This document shows positions 1 to 5,271 of a stretch of 5,408 nt of DNA, piece after piece. Below the pieces are notes generated by a model. The model was not told where the DNA came from. It saw only the letters and a list, made by a program, of their open reading frames with translations, and made no database searches. The stretch comes from Xanthobacteraceae bacterium (GTDB lineage Bacteria; Pseudomonadota; Alphaproteobacteria; Rhizobiales; Xanthobacteraceae): positions 1 through 5,408 of the forward strand of contig JASHWN010000413.1 of NCBI GenBank assembly GCA_030044035.1, in the 5' to 3' direction. The translations under genes were made by a program, and so were the position numbers. Positions within the stretch are counted from its first letter, which is position 1. Each line of letters starts with the position of its first letter.

Positions 1-16
1 CATACTCACGTCCATA

Positions 17-55
17 CAGGCGCTTGCGCGCCTGCCTCGGCAGAGGCTTTATCTT
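17..55 (+). terminator. Tandem hairpins with T-rich tail, possible terminator
   Basis: Two perfect stem-loops lie back to back. The first is CAGGCGC-TTGC-GCGCCTG (17-34). The second is GCCTC-GGCA-GAGGC (34-47), and TTTATCTT follows at once. On the plus strand this resembles an intrinsic terminator for a gene ending left of the window. The second stem has only 5 bp and the first has no T tract. The same DNA could instead be the leader of a minus-strand gene, because CAT triplets at 1-3 and 13-15 could be its ATG. I cannot choose between these from the sequence. Confidence 0.4.
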
Positions 56-123
56 AGCACGTTCGATTTGGCTTTGGCCCCGTGCCGATCCCGGCCGCCG
101 GGCCGCCGCTCTCTGGAGAGATA

Positions 124-1005
124 ATGTCTTCCGCCGTCAAAGGATTGCTCGAAATCCTCGATCTGGAGCCGCTCGAGCTCAATCTGTTCCGCGGCCGCTC
201 GCCGCAAGACCGCTGGCAGCGCGTGTTCGGCGGCCAGGTGATCGGCCAGGCGCTGGTGGCGGCGTGCCGCACGGTGGAGGATTTGGCGGCCCGCCCGCCG
301 CATTCGCTGCACGCCTATTTTCTGCTCGGCGGCGACCCCAAGGTGCCGATCATCTACGAGGTCGACCGCATCCGCGACGGCCGCAGCTTTACCACAAGGC
401 GCGTGGTCGCGATCCAGCACGGCCACGCCATCTTCTCGATGTCGGTGTCGTTCCACCTGCGCGAGGACGGCCTCACCCATCAGGTCAAAATGCCCGACGT
501 GCCGATGCCGGAGGCGCTGCCGAGCGAAGCCGAGATGAAGGACAAGGTGTGGCCGCTGATGCCCGAGCCGGTGCGCCGTTATTACGAGCGCGAGCGCCCG
601 ATCGAGCTCCGCCCGGTCGAGTTGCGGCGGTATCTGGGCGAAAAATCCGACGAGGGCCGCTTTCACGTCTGGATCCGCGCCACCGGCAGCCTGCCTGACG
701 CGCCGGCGATCCATCAATGCGTGCTGGCTTACGCGTCCGACATGATGCTGCTCGATTCCGCGCTCATCCCGCACGGCCGCAGCGTGTTCGACAAGGACAT
801 CATGGCGGCAAGCCTCGATCATGCGCTGTGGTTTCACCGGCCGTTCCGCGCCGACGAGTGGCTGCTCTACGCCCAGGACAGTCCGAGCCTCGCCGACTCG
901 CGCGGCTTTTCCCGCGGCCTGATCTTCGCCCGCAACGGCACGCTGATCGCTTCGGTGGCGCAGGAGGGATTGCTGCGCGAGCGGCGGAAGGAGCCGGTGG
1001 CCTAA
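124..1005 (+). CDS. tesB: Acyl-CoA thioesterase II (TesB family)
   Basis: The gene encodes a 293-residue cytoplasmic enzyme that hydrolyses medium- and long-chain acyl-CoA to free fatty acid and CoA; E. coli TesB has 286 residues. It has the tandem (double) hot-dog fold of the family. The N-terminal half carries FGGQVIGQALVAA (35-47) and HSLHAYFLLGGDP (60-72). The C-terminal half carries LAYASDMMLLDSALIPHG (201-218), ASLDHALWFHRPF (229-241), WLLY (246-249) and VAQEGLLR (278-285). By alignment from memory with E. coli TesB (Asp204, Thr228, Gln278), the catalytic residues are Asp206, Ser230 and Gln280, a constant offset of two. Ser replaces Thr at the middle position, which keeps a hydroxyl group. 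I chose ATG 124 because GGAGAG sits just upstream at 115-120 and the length fits the family. An in-frame ATG at 82 would add 14 residues of Gly/Pro-rich sequence with no clear ribosome binding site. The gene converges on the ABC transporter operon. No convincing promoter was seen upstream, and its physiological substrate is unknown. Confidence 0.95.
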   Translation: MSSAVKGLLEILDLEPLELNLFRGRSPQDRWQRVFGGQVIGQALVAACRTVEDLAARPPHSLHAYFLLGGDPKVPIIYEVDRIRDGRSFTTRRVVAIQHGHAIFSMSVSFHLREDGLTHQVKMPDVPMPEALPSEAEMKDKVWPLMPEPVRRYYERERPIELRPVELRRYLGEKSDEGRFHVWIRATGSLPDAPAIHQCVLAYASDMMLLDSALIPHGRSVFDKDIMAASLDHALWFHRPFRADEWLLYAQDSPSLADSRGFSRGLIFARNGTLIASVAQEGLLRERRKEPVA

Positions 1006-1011
1006 TCTGTT

Positions 1012-1087
1012 TCCCGGATGCGGTGCAGCATAAGCGCGTTTACGCGCGTCTTCGACGCGCTGTGGCGGTGCACCGCTGATCCGGGAT
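1012..1087. repeat. Palindromic intergenic element A
   Basis: This imperfect inverted repeat starts 7 bases after the tesB stop codon. The left arm TCCCGGATGCGGTGCA (1012-1027) pairs with 1069-1086, with a 2-base bulge. Inside are a perfect hairpin GCGCGTC-TTC-GACGCGC (1044-1060) and, partly in the right arm, the 12-bp palindrome GCGGTGCACCGC (1065-1076). No T tract follows, so this is not a classical intrinsic terminator. The CCCGGATGCGGTGCAGC start matches a repeat I recall as common in Bradyrhizobium intergenic DNA; the copy number was not checked. Confidence 0.7.
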
Positions 1088-1112
1088 CGTTGCAAACACG
1101 GAATTCGTAACG

Positions 1113-1158
1113 GTCCCGGGTCTGCAGCGCACCACTTCGTGCTGCGCTGCGCCCGGGA
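1113..1158. repeat. Palindromic intergenic element B
   Basis: This second hairpin lies 25 bp from element A. Outer arms TCCCGGG (1114-1120) and CCCGGGA (1152-1158) are perfect. The inner parts CTGCAGCGCACCAC and GTGCTGCGCTGCG pair with small bulges around a TTC loop. It ends about 10 bp from the stop codon of the minus-strand ATPase gene. It may protect 3' ends or limit read-through between the convergent genes, but neither side has a U tract. It resembles a Bradyrhizobium repeat by memory only. Confidence 0.65.
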
Positions 1159-1168
1159 AACACACGCG

Positions 1169-2452
1169 CTACGTCGGGTTCTCCAAGCTGAACGTCTGCG
1201 AATCGTCGTCATAGGCGTAGAGCTCGGCGAAGCGGCCCCAGGCGGTGACGGCGCGCAGCGTGTGCTCGGCATCCTCGGTGCTCATGTGGTCTTCCAGCTC
1301 GTCGAGGAAGCGGCTCTTCGGCGCCACGTGATTGGCGCGCTCCTGCAGCACGCGGCGGACATGGGCGGCGAGCGGCACGTAGGTCAGGAGCTGGCGCTGA
1401 AACAATTTCTTGCGGTCGTCGATGCCGGCTTCGGCGAACTGCTTGCCGGCGTCGGTCAGCTTGATGTCGCCGCCCTCGATCTCGGCGAAATGCAGGAGCT
1501 GCAGCGATTCGGCGACCGGAAACAGATCATCGACCTCCATGTGCAGTTCGTCGCCGAGCACCGGCAGGTCGGCCTTGCCGTTATAGGGCTGGCCGGCGAC
1601 GGTCTCGATCAGGCCGGACAACAGGTTCGCAGACACCCGCGGCAGCACCGTGTTCATGGTGGTCAGCGCGCCGACCTGCGTGGGCCGCGGCGTGCGCGCC
1701 GTCATCGCCACATAGATGGTCTCGACCAAGTCGCGGAACTGCGGGTCGAGCCGGTTGCGCGGCTGGCGCAGGTCGACCTTGATCTCGTTGATGATGCGCG
1801 CCGGGTTGGTCGAGAACAACAGGATGCGGTCGCACATCAGCACCGCCTCCTCGATGTTGTGGGTGACCAGAATCACGCCCTTGATCGGCAGCTTGCCTTC
1901 GCCCCACAGGTCGAGGAAATCGGTGCGCAGCGTTTCGGCGGTGAGCACGTCGAGCGCCGAGAACGGCTCGTCCATCAAGAGAATGTTGGGATGCACGACC
2001 AGCGCGCGGGCGAAGCCGACGCGCTGGCGCATGCCGCCGGACAATTCGCGCGGGAACGCCGATTCGTAGCCGTCGAGGCCGATCAGGTCGATGGCGGCGA
2101 GCGCGCGGCTCCTGATTTCCGCCTCGGGCAGGCCGAGCGCCTCGAGCCCGAGCTGCACGTTTTCCAAAACCGTCAGCCACGGAAACAGCGCGAACGACTG
2201 AAACACCATGGCGACGCCGGGCGGCGGCGCGTCGATGCGGCGACCCAGATAGCTGATGCTGCCGTGGGTGGGTTGCGCCAGCCCGGCAATGAGCCGCAGC
2301 AGGGTCGACTTGCCCGAGCCGGTGCGGCCCAACAGGCCGACGATCTCGCCTTGCGCGAGCTGAAAATCGATGTGGTCGAGCACCAAATGCTCGCCGCCGT
2401 CGGCGCGCGGAAACGACTGACAGCAATTTTGAATCTCAAGCAGAGCGGCCAT
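1169..2452 (-). CDS. ABC importer ATPase, nitrate/sulfonate/taurine type, with C-terminal AAA-associated domain
   Basis: The 427-residue protein is the nucleotide-binding subunit of an ABC importer and acts on the inner face of the cytoplasmic membrane. The ATPase domain spans about residues 4-255. It shows Walker [10 protein letters not shown] (42-50), the Q-loop Gln85 in [10 protein letters not shown], the signature LSGGMRQR (137-144), Walker B ILLMDEP (157-163) with catalytic Glu162, the D-loop SALD (165-168) and the H-loop His198 in LVTHN. All catalytic residues are intact. The [13 protein letters not shown] segment and overall similarity place it with NrtC/NrtD, SsuB and TauB. Those ATPases usually end near residue 255-275. 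Here about 165 further residues (262-427) match what I recall as the C-terminal AAA-associated domain (PF09821), including [22 protein letters not shown] 2452 is preceded by GAGG with a 7-base gap. The gene lies downstream of the duplicated permease, separated by 215 bp holding a palindromic repeat, and probably shares its transcript. The substrate cannot be read from the sequence. Confidence 0.92.
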   Translation of the reverse strand: MAALLEIQNCCQSFPRADGGEHLVLDHIDFQLAQGEIVGLLGRTGSGKSTLLRLIAGLAQPTHGSISYLGRRIDAPPPGVAMVFQSFALFPWLTVLENVQLGLEALGLPEAEIRSRALAAIDLIGLDGYESAFPRELSGGMRQRVGFARALVVHPNILLMDEPFSALDVLTAETLRTDFLDLWGEGKLPIKGVILVTHNIEEAVLMCDRILLFSTNPARIINEIKVDLRQPRNRLDPQFRDLVETIYVAMTARTPRPTQVGALTTMNTVLPRVSANLLSGLIETVAGQPYNGKADLPVLGDELHMEVDDLFPVAESLQLLHFAEIEGGDIKLTDAGKQFAEAGIDDRKKLFQRQLLTYVPLAAHVRRVLQERANHVAPKSRFLDELEDHMSTEDAEHTLRAVTAWGRFAELYAYDDDSQTFSLENPT

Positions 2453-2491
2453 GGCGTTGCCTCATCCGAAAACCGAACGATCGCTCCGGCG

Positions 2492-2630
2492 GTCATTCCG
2501 GATCGCCGCGAAGCGGCGAGTCCGGAATCCATAACCCCTGCGCCGGGGGTATGGATTCCGGGCTCCTCGCGGAGCTTGGCATCGGGCCGGCCACTTCGGG
2601 CCGGACCCGTTGGCTCGGCCCCGGAATGAC
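2492..2630. repeat. Palindromic repeat element C inside the ABC transporter operon
   Basis: Perfect 10-bp terminal inverted repeats GTCATTCCGG (2492-2501) and CCGGAATGAC (2621-2630) bound a chain of hairpins. These are CGCCGC-GAA-GCGGCG (2504-2518); a long stem CCGGAATCCAT (2522-2532) with ATGGATTCCGG (2551-2561), extended inward by ACCCC/GGGGT; GCTCC-TCGC-GGAGC (2562-2575); and CCGGCC/GGCCGG (2587-2604). There is no coding potential. The GTCATTCCGG ends and the GGAATCCATAACC core match a dispersed repeat I recall from Bradyrhizobium. It fills most of the gap between the permease stop and the ATPase ribosome binding site, so it would be transcribed as structured RNA. Confidence 0.8.
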
Positions 2631-2667
2631 GTATCAATCATTCGGATTCTCTATCATCCTAAACTTT

Positions 2668-4392
2668 TCACCCGAGCCGGAATTTGCGTTCGGCGTAGAA
2701 GTAGAGCGGGCGCCAGAACGTGCGGTTGATGACGACGACGTAGAAGCTCATCACCGCGATGCCGAGCACGATGCGGTGAAAATCGCCGAGCTCGGTCTGT
2801 TCCGCGATATAGGCGCCGAGCCCGGCGGCGTGCAGGTGCTGGTCGCCCCACGATGCCACCTCGGCGACGATGCTGGCGTTCCACGATCCGCCCGACGCCG
2901 TGATGGCGCCGGTGACGTAGTAGGGAAAAATCGCCGGCAGCGAGATCTTGCGCCACCACAGCCAGCCGCCCACCCGCAAATTGAGCGCCACCGCGCGCAT
3001 TTCGGCCGGAATCGCCGCGGCGCCGGCAATGACGTTGAACAGGATGTACCACTGCGTACCGAGGATCATCAGCGGGCTCAACCAGATATTCGGATCGGCC
3101 TTGAGCGCGACGATCGCCGAGACCACCAGCGGAAACAAAAGATTGGCCGGAAACGCCGCGAGAAACTGCGCCACCGGCTGAAAGATGCGTGCCGCGCTCG
3201 GCCGCGTGCCGATCCACACCCCGATCGGCACCCAGATCACGCTCGCCAGCGCTATCAGCACGACGACACGCGTCAGCGTGTAAAGCCCAAGCAGCAGCGC
3301 CACGCCGAAATCGCTGAGCGAGATGCCGGCAAGCGCAAAACGCACCAGCAAGACCAGCGCCGCCGCGACGGCGATGAGCACGACGCCGTCCCAGACGAAG
3401 ACGGTCCAGCCATGGCCCTCCGCCCGATCGGGCTTCGCCTCCGGCCGATCGAACCAATGGGTCTGCAACGAGCGGCGCCATAAAGCGGCGAGCGGCGCGG
3501 TGGTGCGGTCGACCAGGCGCGAGCGGCGCAGCGCGTCGAACACCCAGGAGCGCGGCGGCAGCACGCCGGCTTCCTGCTCGAAACGGAAGCGGTCGGCCCA
3601 GGCGACCAGTGGCCGGAACAGGAGCTGGTCGTAGATCAGGATCACGATCAGCATGGTGCCGATCGCCCACCACACCGCGGCGAGGTCGCGCCGCTCGATG
3701 GCGAGGGCGATGTAGGAGCCGACGCCGGGCAGGGTTACGGTGGTGTTGCCGACGCTGATCGCCTCCGACGCCACCACGAAGAACCAGCTGCCGGACATCG
3801 ACATCATCATGTTCCAGATCAGCTGCGGCATGGCGAACGGCACGTCGAGGCGCCAGAACCGCATCCACGGGTTGAGCCGAAAGGTGGACGACGCCTCGAT
3901 CAGCTCGGCCGGCACGGTGCGCAGCGACTGATAGAAGGAAAACGCCATGTTCCAGGCCTGGCTGGTGAAGATCGCGAAAATGGCGGCGAACTCGGCGCCC
4001 AACACCCGGCCGGGCGCCAGCGCCATGAAGAACACCACCGTCACCGAGATGAAGCCGAGGATCGGCACCGATTGCAGAATGTCGAGCAGCGGAATGAGCA
4101 GCCGCTCGGCGCGCTTGTTCTTGGCCGCGAGCGTCGCGTAGGTGAAGGTGAAGAGGAGCGAGGCCACCATGGCGATGAGCATGCGCAAGGTGGTGCGCGC
4201 GGCGTATTCGGGCAGATGGTGCGGATCGAGCGACGGCGGCTGCTGCTCCAATTCGACGAGCGGCTCGAACAGGTGCCGGCTCGCCTCGCCGAGGAAGACC
4301 AACAGCCCGAGCACCAAGAGCACCGCGAGCAGGTCCCAGCGGCTGAACAAGCGGGCCCAGCCGCCGACCGAAATGGGGACGAATACCCGCAT
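2668..4392 (-). CDS. Fused, duplicated ABC transporter permease (two BPD_transp_1 domains)
   Basis: The 574-residue integral membrane protein combines both transmembrane subunits of an ABC importer in one chain, a layout I recall as COG4986 (duplicated permease, anion transport type). There are about 12 hydrophobic segments, six per half, near residues 20-35, 68-88, 100-127, 133-155, 194-222, 240-258 and 333-352, 363-395, 410-430, 436-460, 488-510, 540-556. A charged linker (about 262-330) joins the halves. Each half has an EAA-like loop that contacts the ATPase: AELIEASSTFRLNPW (162-176) and AEMRAVALNLRVGGW (463-477). Internal duplication is directly visible: SGSWFFVVASEA (200-211) with GSWNASIVAEVAS (502-514), GVGSYIAL (223-230) with GLGAYIAE (524-531), and RPL at both ends (260-262, 561-563). 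ATG 4392 has only a weak AGG 8 bases upstream. The ATPase follows 215 bp downstream. There is no signal peptide or binding-protein domain. The protein probably works as one polypeptide with two copies of the ATPase. Confidence 0.92.
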   Translation of the reverse strand: MRVFVPISVGGWARLFSRWDLLAVLLVLGLLVFLGEASRHLFEPLVELEQQPPSLDPHHLPEYAARTTLRMLIAMVASLLFTFTYATLAAKNKRAERLLIPLLDILQSVPILGFISVTVVFFMALAPGRVLGAEFAAIFAIFTSQAWNMAFSFYQSLRTVPAELIEASSTFRLNPWMRFWRLDVPFAMPQLIWNMMMSMSGSWFFVVASEAISVGNTTVTLPGVGSYIALAIERRDLAAVWWAIGTMLIVILIYDQLLFRPLVAWADRFRFEQEAGVLPPRSWVFDALRRSRLVDRTTAPLAALWRRSLQTHWFDRPEAKPDRAEGHGWTVFVWDGVVLIAVAAALVLLVRFALAGISLSDFGVALLLGLYTLTRVVVLIALASVIWVPIGVWIGTRPSAARIFQPVAQFLAAFPANLLFPLVVSAIVALKADPNIWLSPLMILGTQWYILFNVIAGAAAIPAEMRAVALNLRVGGWLWWRKISLPAIFPYYVTGAITASGGSWNASIVAEVASWGDQHLHAAGLGAYIAEQTELGDFHRIVLGIAVMSFYVVVINRTFWRPLYFYAERKFRLG

Positions 4393-4494
4393 GCCCTGTG
4401 CCTAAATGTCAGTGCCCAATCTTCAGTGATCGAGTGTCATCGAAGGGTCGCAAGATCGGCTGAGTGCCCGCCGAGGATCGCGGCAGGCCGCAAC

Positions 4495-4526
4495 GGCATA
4501 ACATTGCCGCGGCGAGGTTCAAACCT
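4495..4526 (-). promoter_or_regulatory. Weak promoter candidate for the ABC transporter operon
   Basis: Reading the minus strand, TTGAAC (4522-4517) is a fair -35, and TATGCC (4500-4495) is a poor -10 with a 16-base spacer. This would start transcription about 100 bases ahead of the permease ATG. The -35 overlaps a small inverted repeat AGGTT-CA-AACCT (4515-4526) that could be an operator. It rests on consensus matching alone in GC-rich DNA. No other recognisable promoter was found between 4393 and 4547. Confidence 0.25.
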
Positions 4527-4547
4527 TATTCAAGCGCGCCCTCTTCA

Positions 4548-4670
4548 CCCTCCCCTGTAGGGGGAGGGTCAATGCCGAGCGAAGCGAGGCATCGGGGTGG
4601 GGAAGTATGTGGGCCGCACAGCCCCACCCCGGCTCGCTTCGCTCGCCGACCCCTCCCCCTGCAGGGGAGG
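4548..4670. repeat. Palindromic repeat element D (CCCTCCCC family)
   Basis: The left arm 4548-4570 (CCCTCCCCTGTAGGGGGAGG plus GTC) pairs with the right arm 4648-4670 with one or two mismatches. Inside, GCCGAGCGAAGCGAGGC (4574-4590) opposes GGCTCGCTTCGCTCGCC (4631-4647), and GGGGTGGGG opposes CCCCACCCC. Each arm can also fold on itself. I recognise this as a repeat common in rhizobial and other alphaproteobacterial intergenic DNA. It often yields spurious Arg/Pro-rich ORF calls on both strands, as it does here. No transposase is present. Confidence 0.8.
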
Positions 4671-4820
4671 ATGACGGGCATACGCCATCGTTCTCGCGGC
4701 GCGTTTTTTGTTCGCGTCCGAGCTATCGGCAAGGCAAGGGCACGAACTTCGCCGCGGGCCGACCTTCGTCAGAGCAATCCGGCAGTGGATGGCCGGACGC
4801 ATCCCGATCGGGCGTGGCAC

Positions 4821-4907
4821 GTAGCCCGGATGCGCGGAGCGAAATCCGGGAAAGACATCGCGGCCTTGATGCAGCTGTCGGGTTTCGCTCCGCTCAACCC
4901 GGGCTAT
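4821..4907. repeat. Palindromic repeat element E (GTAGCCCGGAT family)
   Basis: The ends TAGCCCGG (4822-4829) and CCGGGCTA (4899-4906) are inverted. Inside, GCGGAGCGAAA (4834-4844) is a perfect 11-bp complement of TTTCGCTCCGC (4883-4893). The spacer (4845-4882) shows no gene. The layout and sequence match a common Bradyrhizobium intergenic repeat by memory. Base composition changes at its right end, where AT-rich sequence (GAATAAAACAAAAATAGG) begins. Confidence 0.75.
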
Positions 4908-4951
4908 GAATAAAACAAAAATAGGAAGTAGAACGCCGGTAGGATCGAAGA

Positions 4952-4976
4952 AGCCCAGGGCCTTCCGCCCTGGGCT
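4952..4976. terminator. Strong 10-bp GC hairpin, possible terminator
   Basis: AGCCCAGGGC (4952-4961) and GCCCTGGGCT (4967-4976) form a perfect 10-bp stem with the 5-base loop CTTCC. On the minus strand the stem is followed by TCTTCGATCC, a poor but partly U-rich tail. On the plus strand it is followed by CCTGTCTACG, which is not U-rich. A minus-strand terminator is the better reading. No protein gene ends here on either strand, so any terminated transcript would be non-coding. It could also be an unlinked repeat. Confidence 0.4.
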
Positions 4977-4985
4977 CCTGTCTAC

Positions 4986-5071
4986 GCATCGGTGCAAACG
5001 CAACTGTCCGGCAAATTCAACGTTTATCTTGCCGGCGACGGATTGCGCAGGCTGCAAGCCGGCACCGATGC
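4986..5071 (-). ncRNA. Candidate structured RNA: nested inverted repeats
   Basis: A perfect 10-bp outer stem, GCATCGGTGC (4986-4995) with GCACCGATGC (5062-5071), encloses two hairpins: CCGGCAA/TTGCCGG (5008-5014, 5029-5035) and TTGC/GCAA (5043-5046, 5054-5057). This gives a three-way-junction shape. A competing pairing of GCCGGC (5031-5036) with GCCGGC (5058-5063) is also possible. The minus strand is suggested because the strong hairpin at 4976-4952, with a partly U-rich tail, lies just downstream in that direction. I recognise no known RNA family. It may be a DNA repeat rather than an expressed RNA. Confidence 0.3.
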
Positions 5072-5188
5072 ACTCTCTCACACTGGGTGACGGTCACAAC
5101 GAACCCAATCACCAATGCGAGCGCAAAATGCGGCGGCATGGACCATTATCATAGTTATTATAATTGGAACGCCTGCGCGGTCTTGGCT

Positions 5189-5202
5189 TTGATTCAGGTC
5201 AA
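5189..5202 (+). promoter_or_regulatory. FNR/FixK-type binding site
   Basis: TTGAT-TCAG-GTCAA is a near-perfect match to the FNR/FixK consensus TTGAT-N4-ATCAA; only the first base of the right half-site differs. The symmetry extends one base each way (TTTGA-N6-TCAAA, 5188-5203). The box centre is at 5195.5. A class II activator site at -41.5 puts the start at about 5237 and the -10 at 5225-5230, where the sequence is AATATT (TATTTT lies 2 bases on). The box stands 69 bp upstream of the DUF3551 start codon and predicts low-oxygen activation by a FixK, FNR or related regulator. Confidence 0.6.
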
Positions 5203-5271
5203 ATCATTATGCGCTCCCGGACGGAATATTTTACGCCATGAGGGGTTATTTCGCGCTGAGCAGGAGGGGAT

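Larger units (their letters stand above)
4393..5271. other. 879-bp region without a convincing protein gene
   Basis: From left to right this holds the transporter upstream region, repeat D, a 150-bp unassigned spacer (4671-4820), repeat E, a GC hairpin, the nested inverted repeats, a short inverted repeat GTGAC-G-GTCAC (5087-5097), the palindrome ATTATAAT (5157-5164) and the FNR-type box. The open frames here either run through repeats D and E or lack a ribosome binding site and family resemblance. From about 4905 the DNA is more AT-rich than the flanking genes. Confidence 0.7.

Noticed and set aside
49..1272. 407-codon minus-strand open frame opposite tesB
   Set aside because: It is antisense to the clear TesB coding sequence, and also crosses both palindromes and the end of the ATPase gene.
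1139..2629. 496-codon plus-strand open frame opposite the ABC ATPase
   Set aside because: It is the antisense shadow of a well-supported ATPase gene; its His/Arg/Asp/Gln-rich product is typical of GC-rich antisense frames.
4684..4709. T6 run after a GC-rich stretch, considered as a plus-strand terminator
   Set aside because: The stem before TTTTTT is only about 4 bp (CGCC/GGCG) with a long loop, and no plus-strand gene ends upstream of it.
4569..5081. 170-codon minus-strand open frame across the gene-free region
   Set aside because: It runs through repeats D and E and the hairpin, and its product is Arg/Pro/Ser-rich low-complexity sequence of the kind these repeats produce. It resembles no family I know.
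4983..5090. Plus-strand frame reading YASVQTQLSGKFNVYLAGDG onward to a TGA, as a possible gene remnant
   Set aside because: The peptide looks fairly protein-like, but the frame has no start codon after the TAG at 4929. Third-position GC is only moderate (about 63 percent by hand count), and the inverted repeats explain the sequence as well. A BLASTX hit to the C-terminus of a known protein would revive it.
5087..5097. GTGAC-G-GTCAC inverted repeat as an operator
   Set aside because: Five-base arms are short, no adjacent promoter fits clearly, and nothing identifies a regulator.
4906..5154. 82-codon plus-strand open frame starting in the right arm of repeat E
   Set aside because: It has no ribosome binding site, covers the 4952-4976 hairpin and the nested inverted repeats, and shows no recognisable motif or bacterial-like codon pattern.
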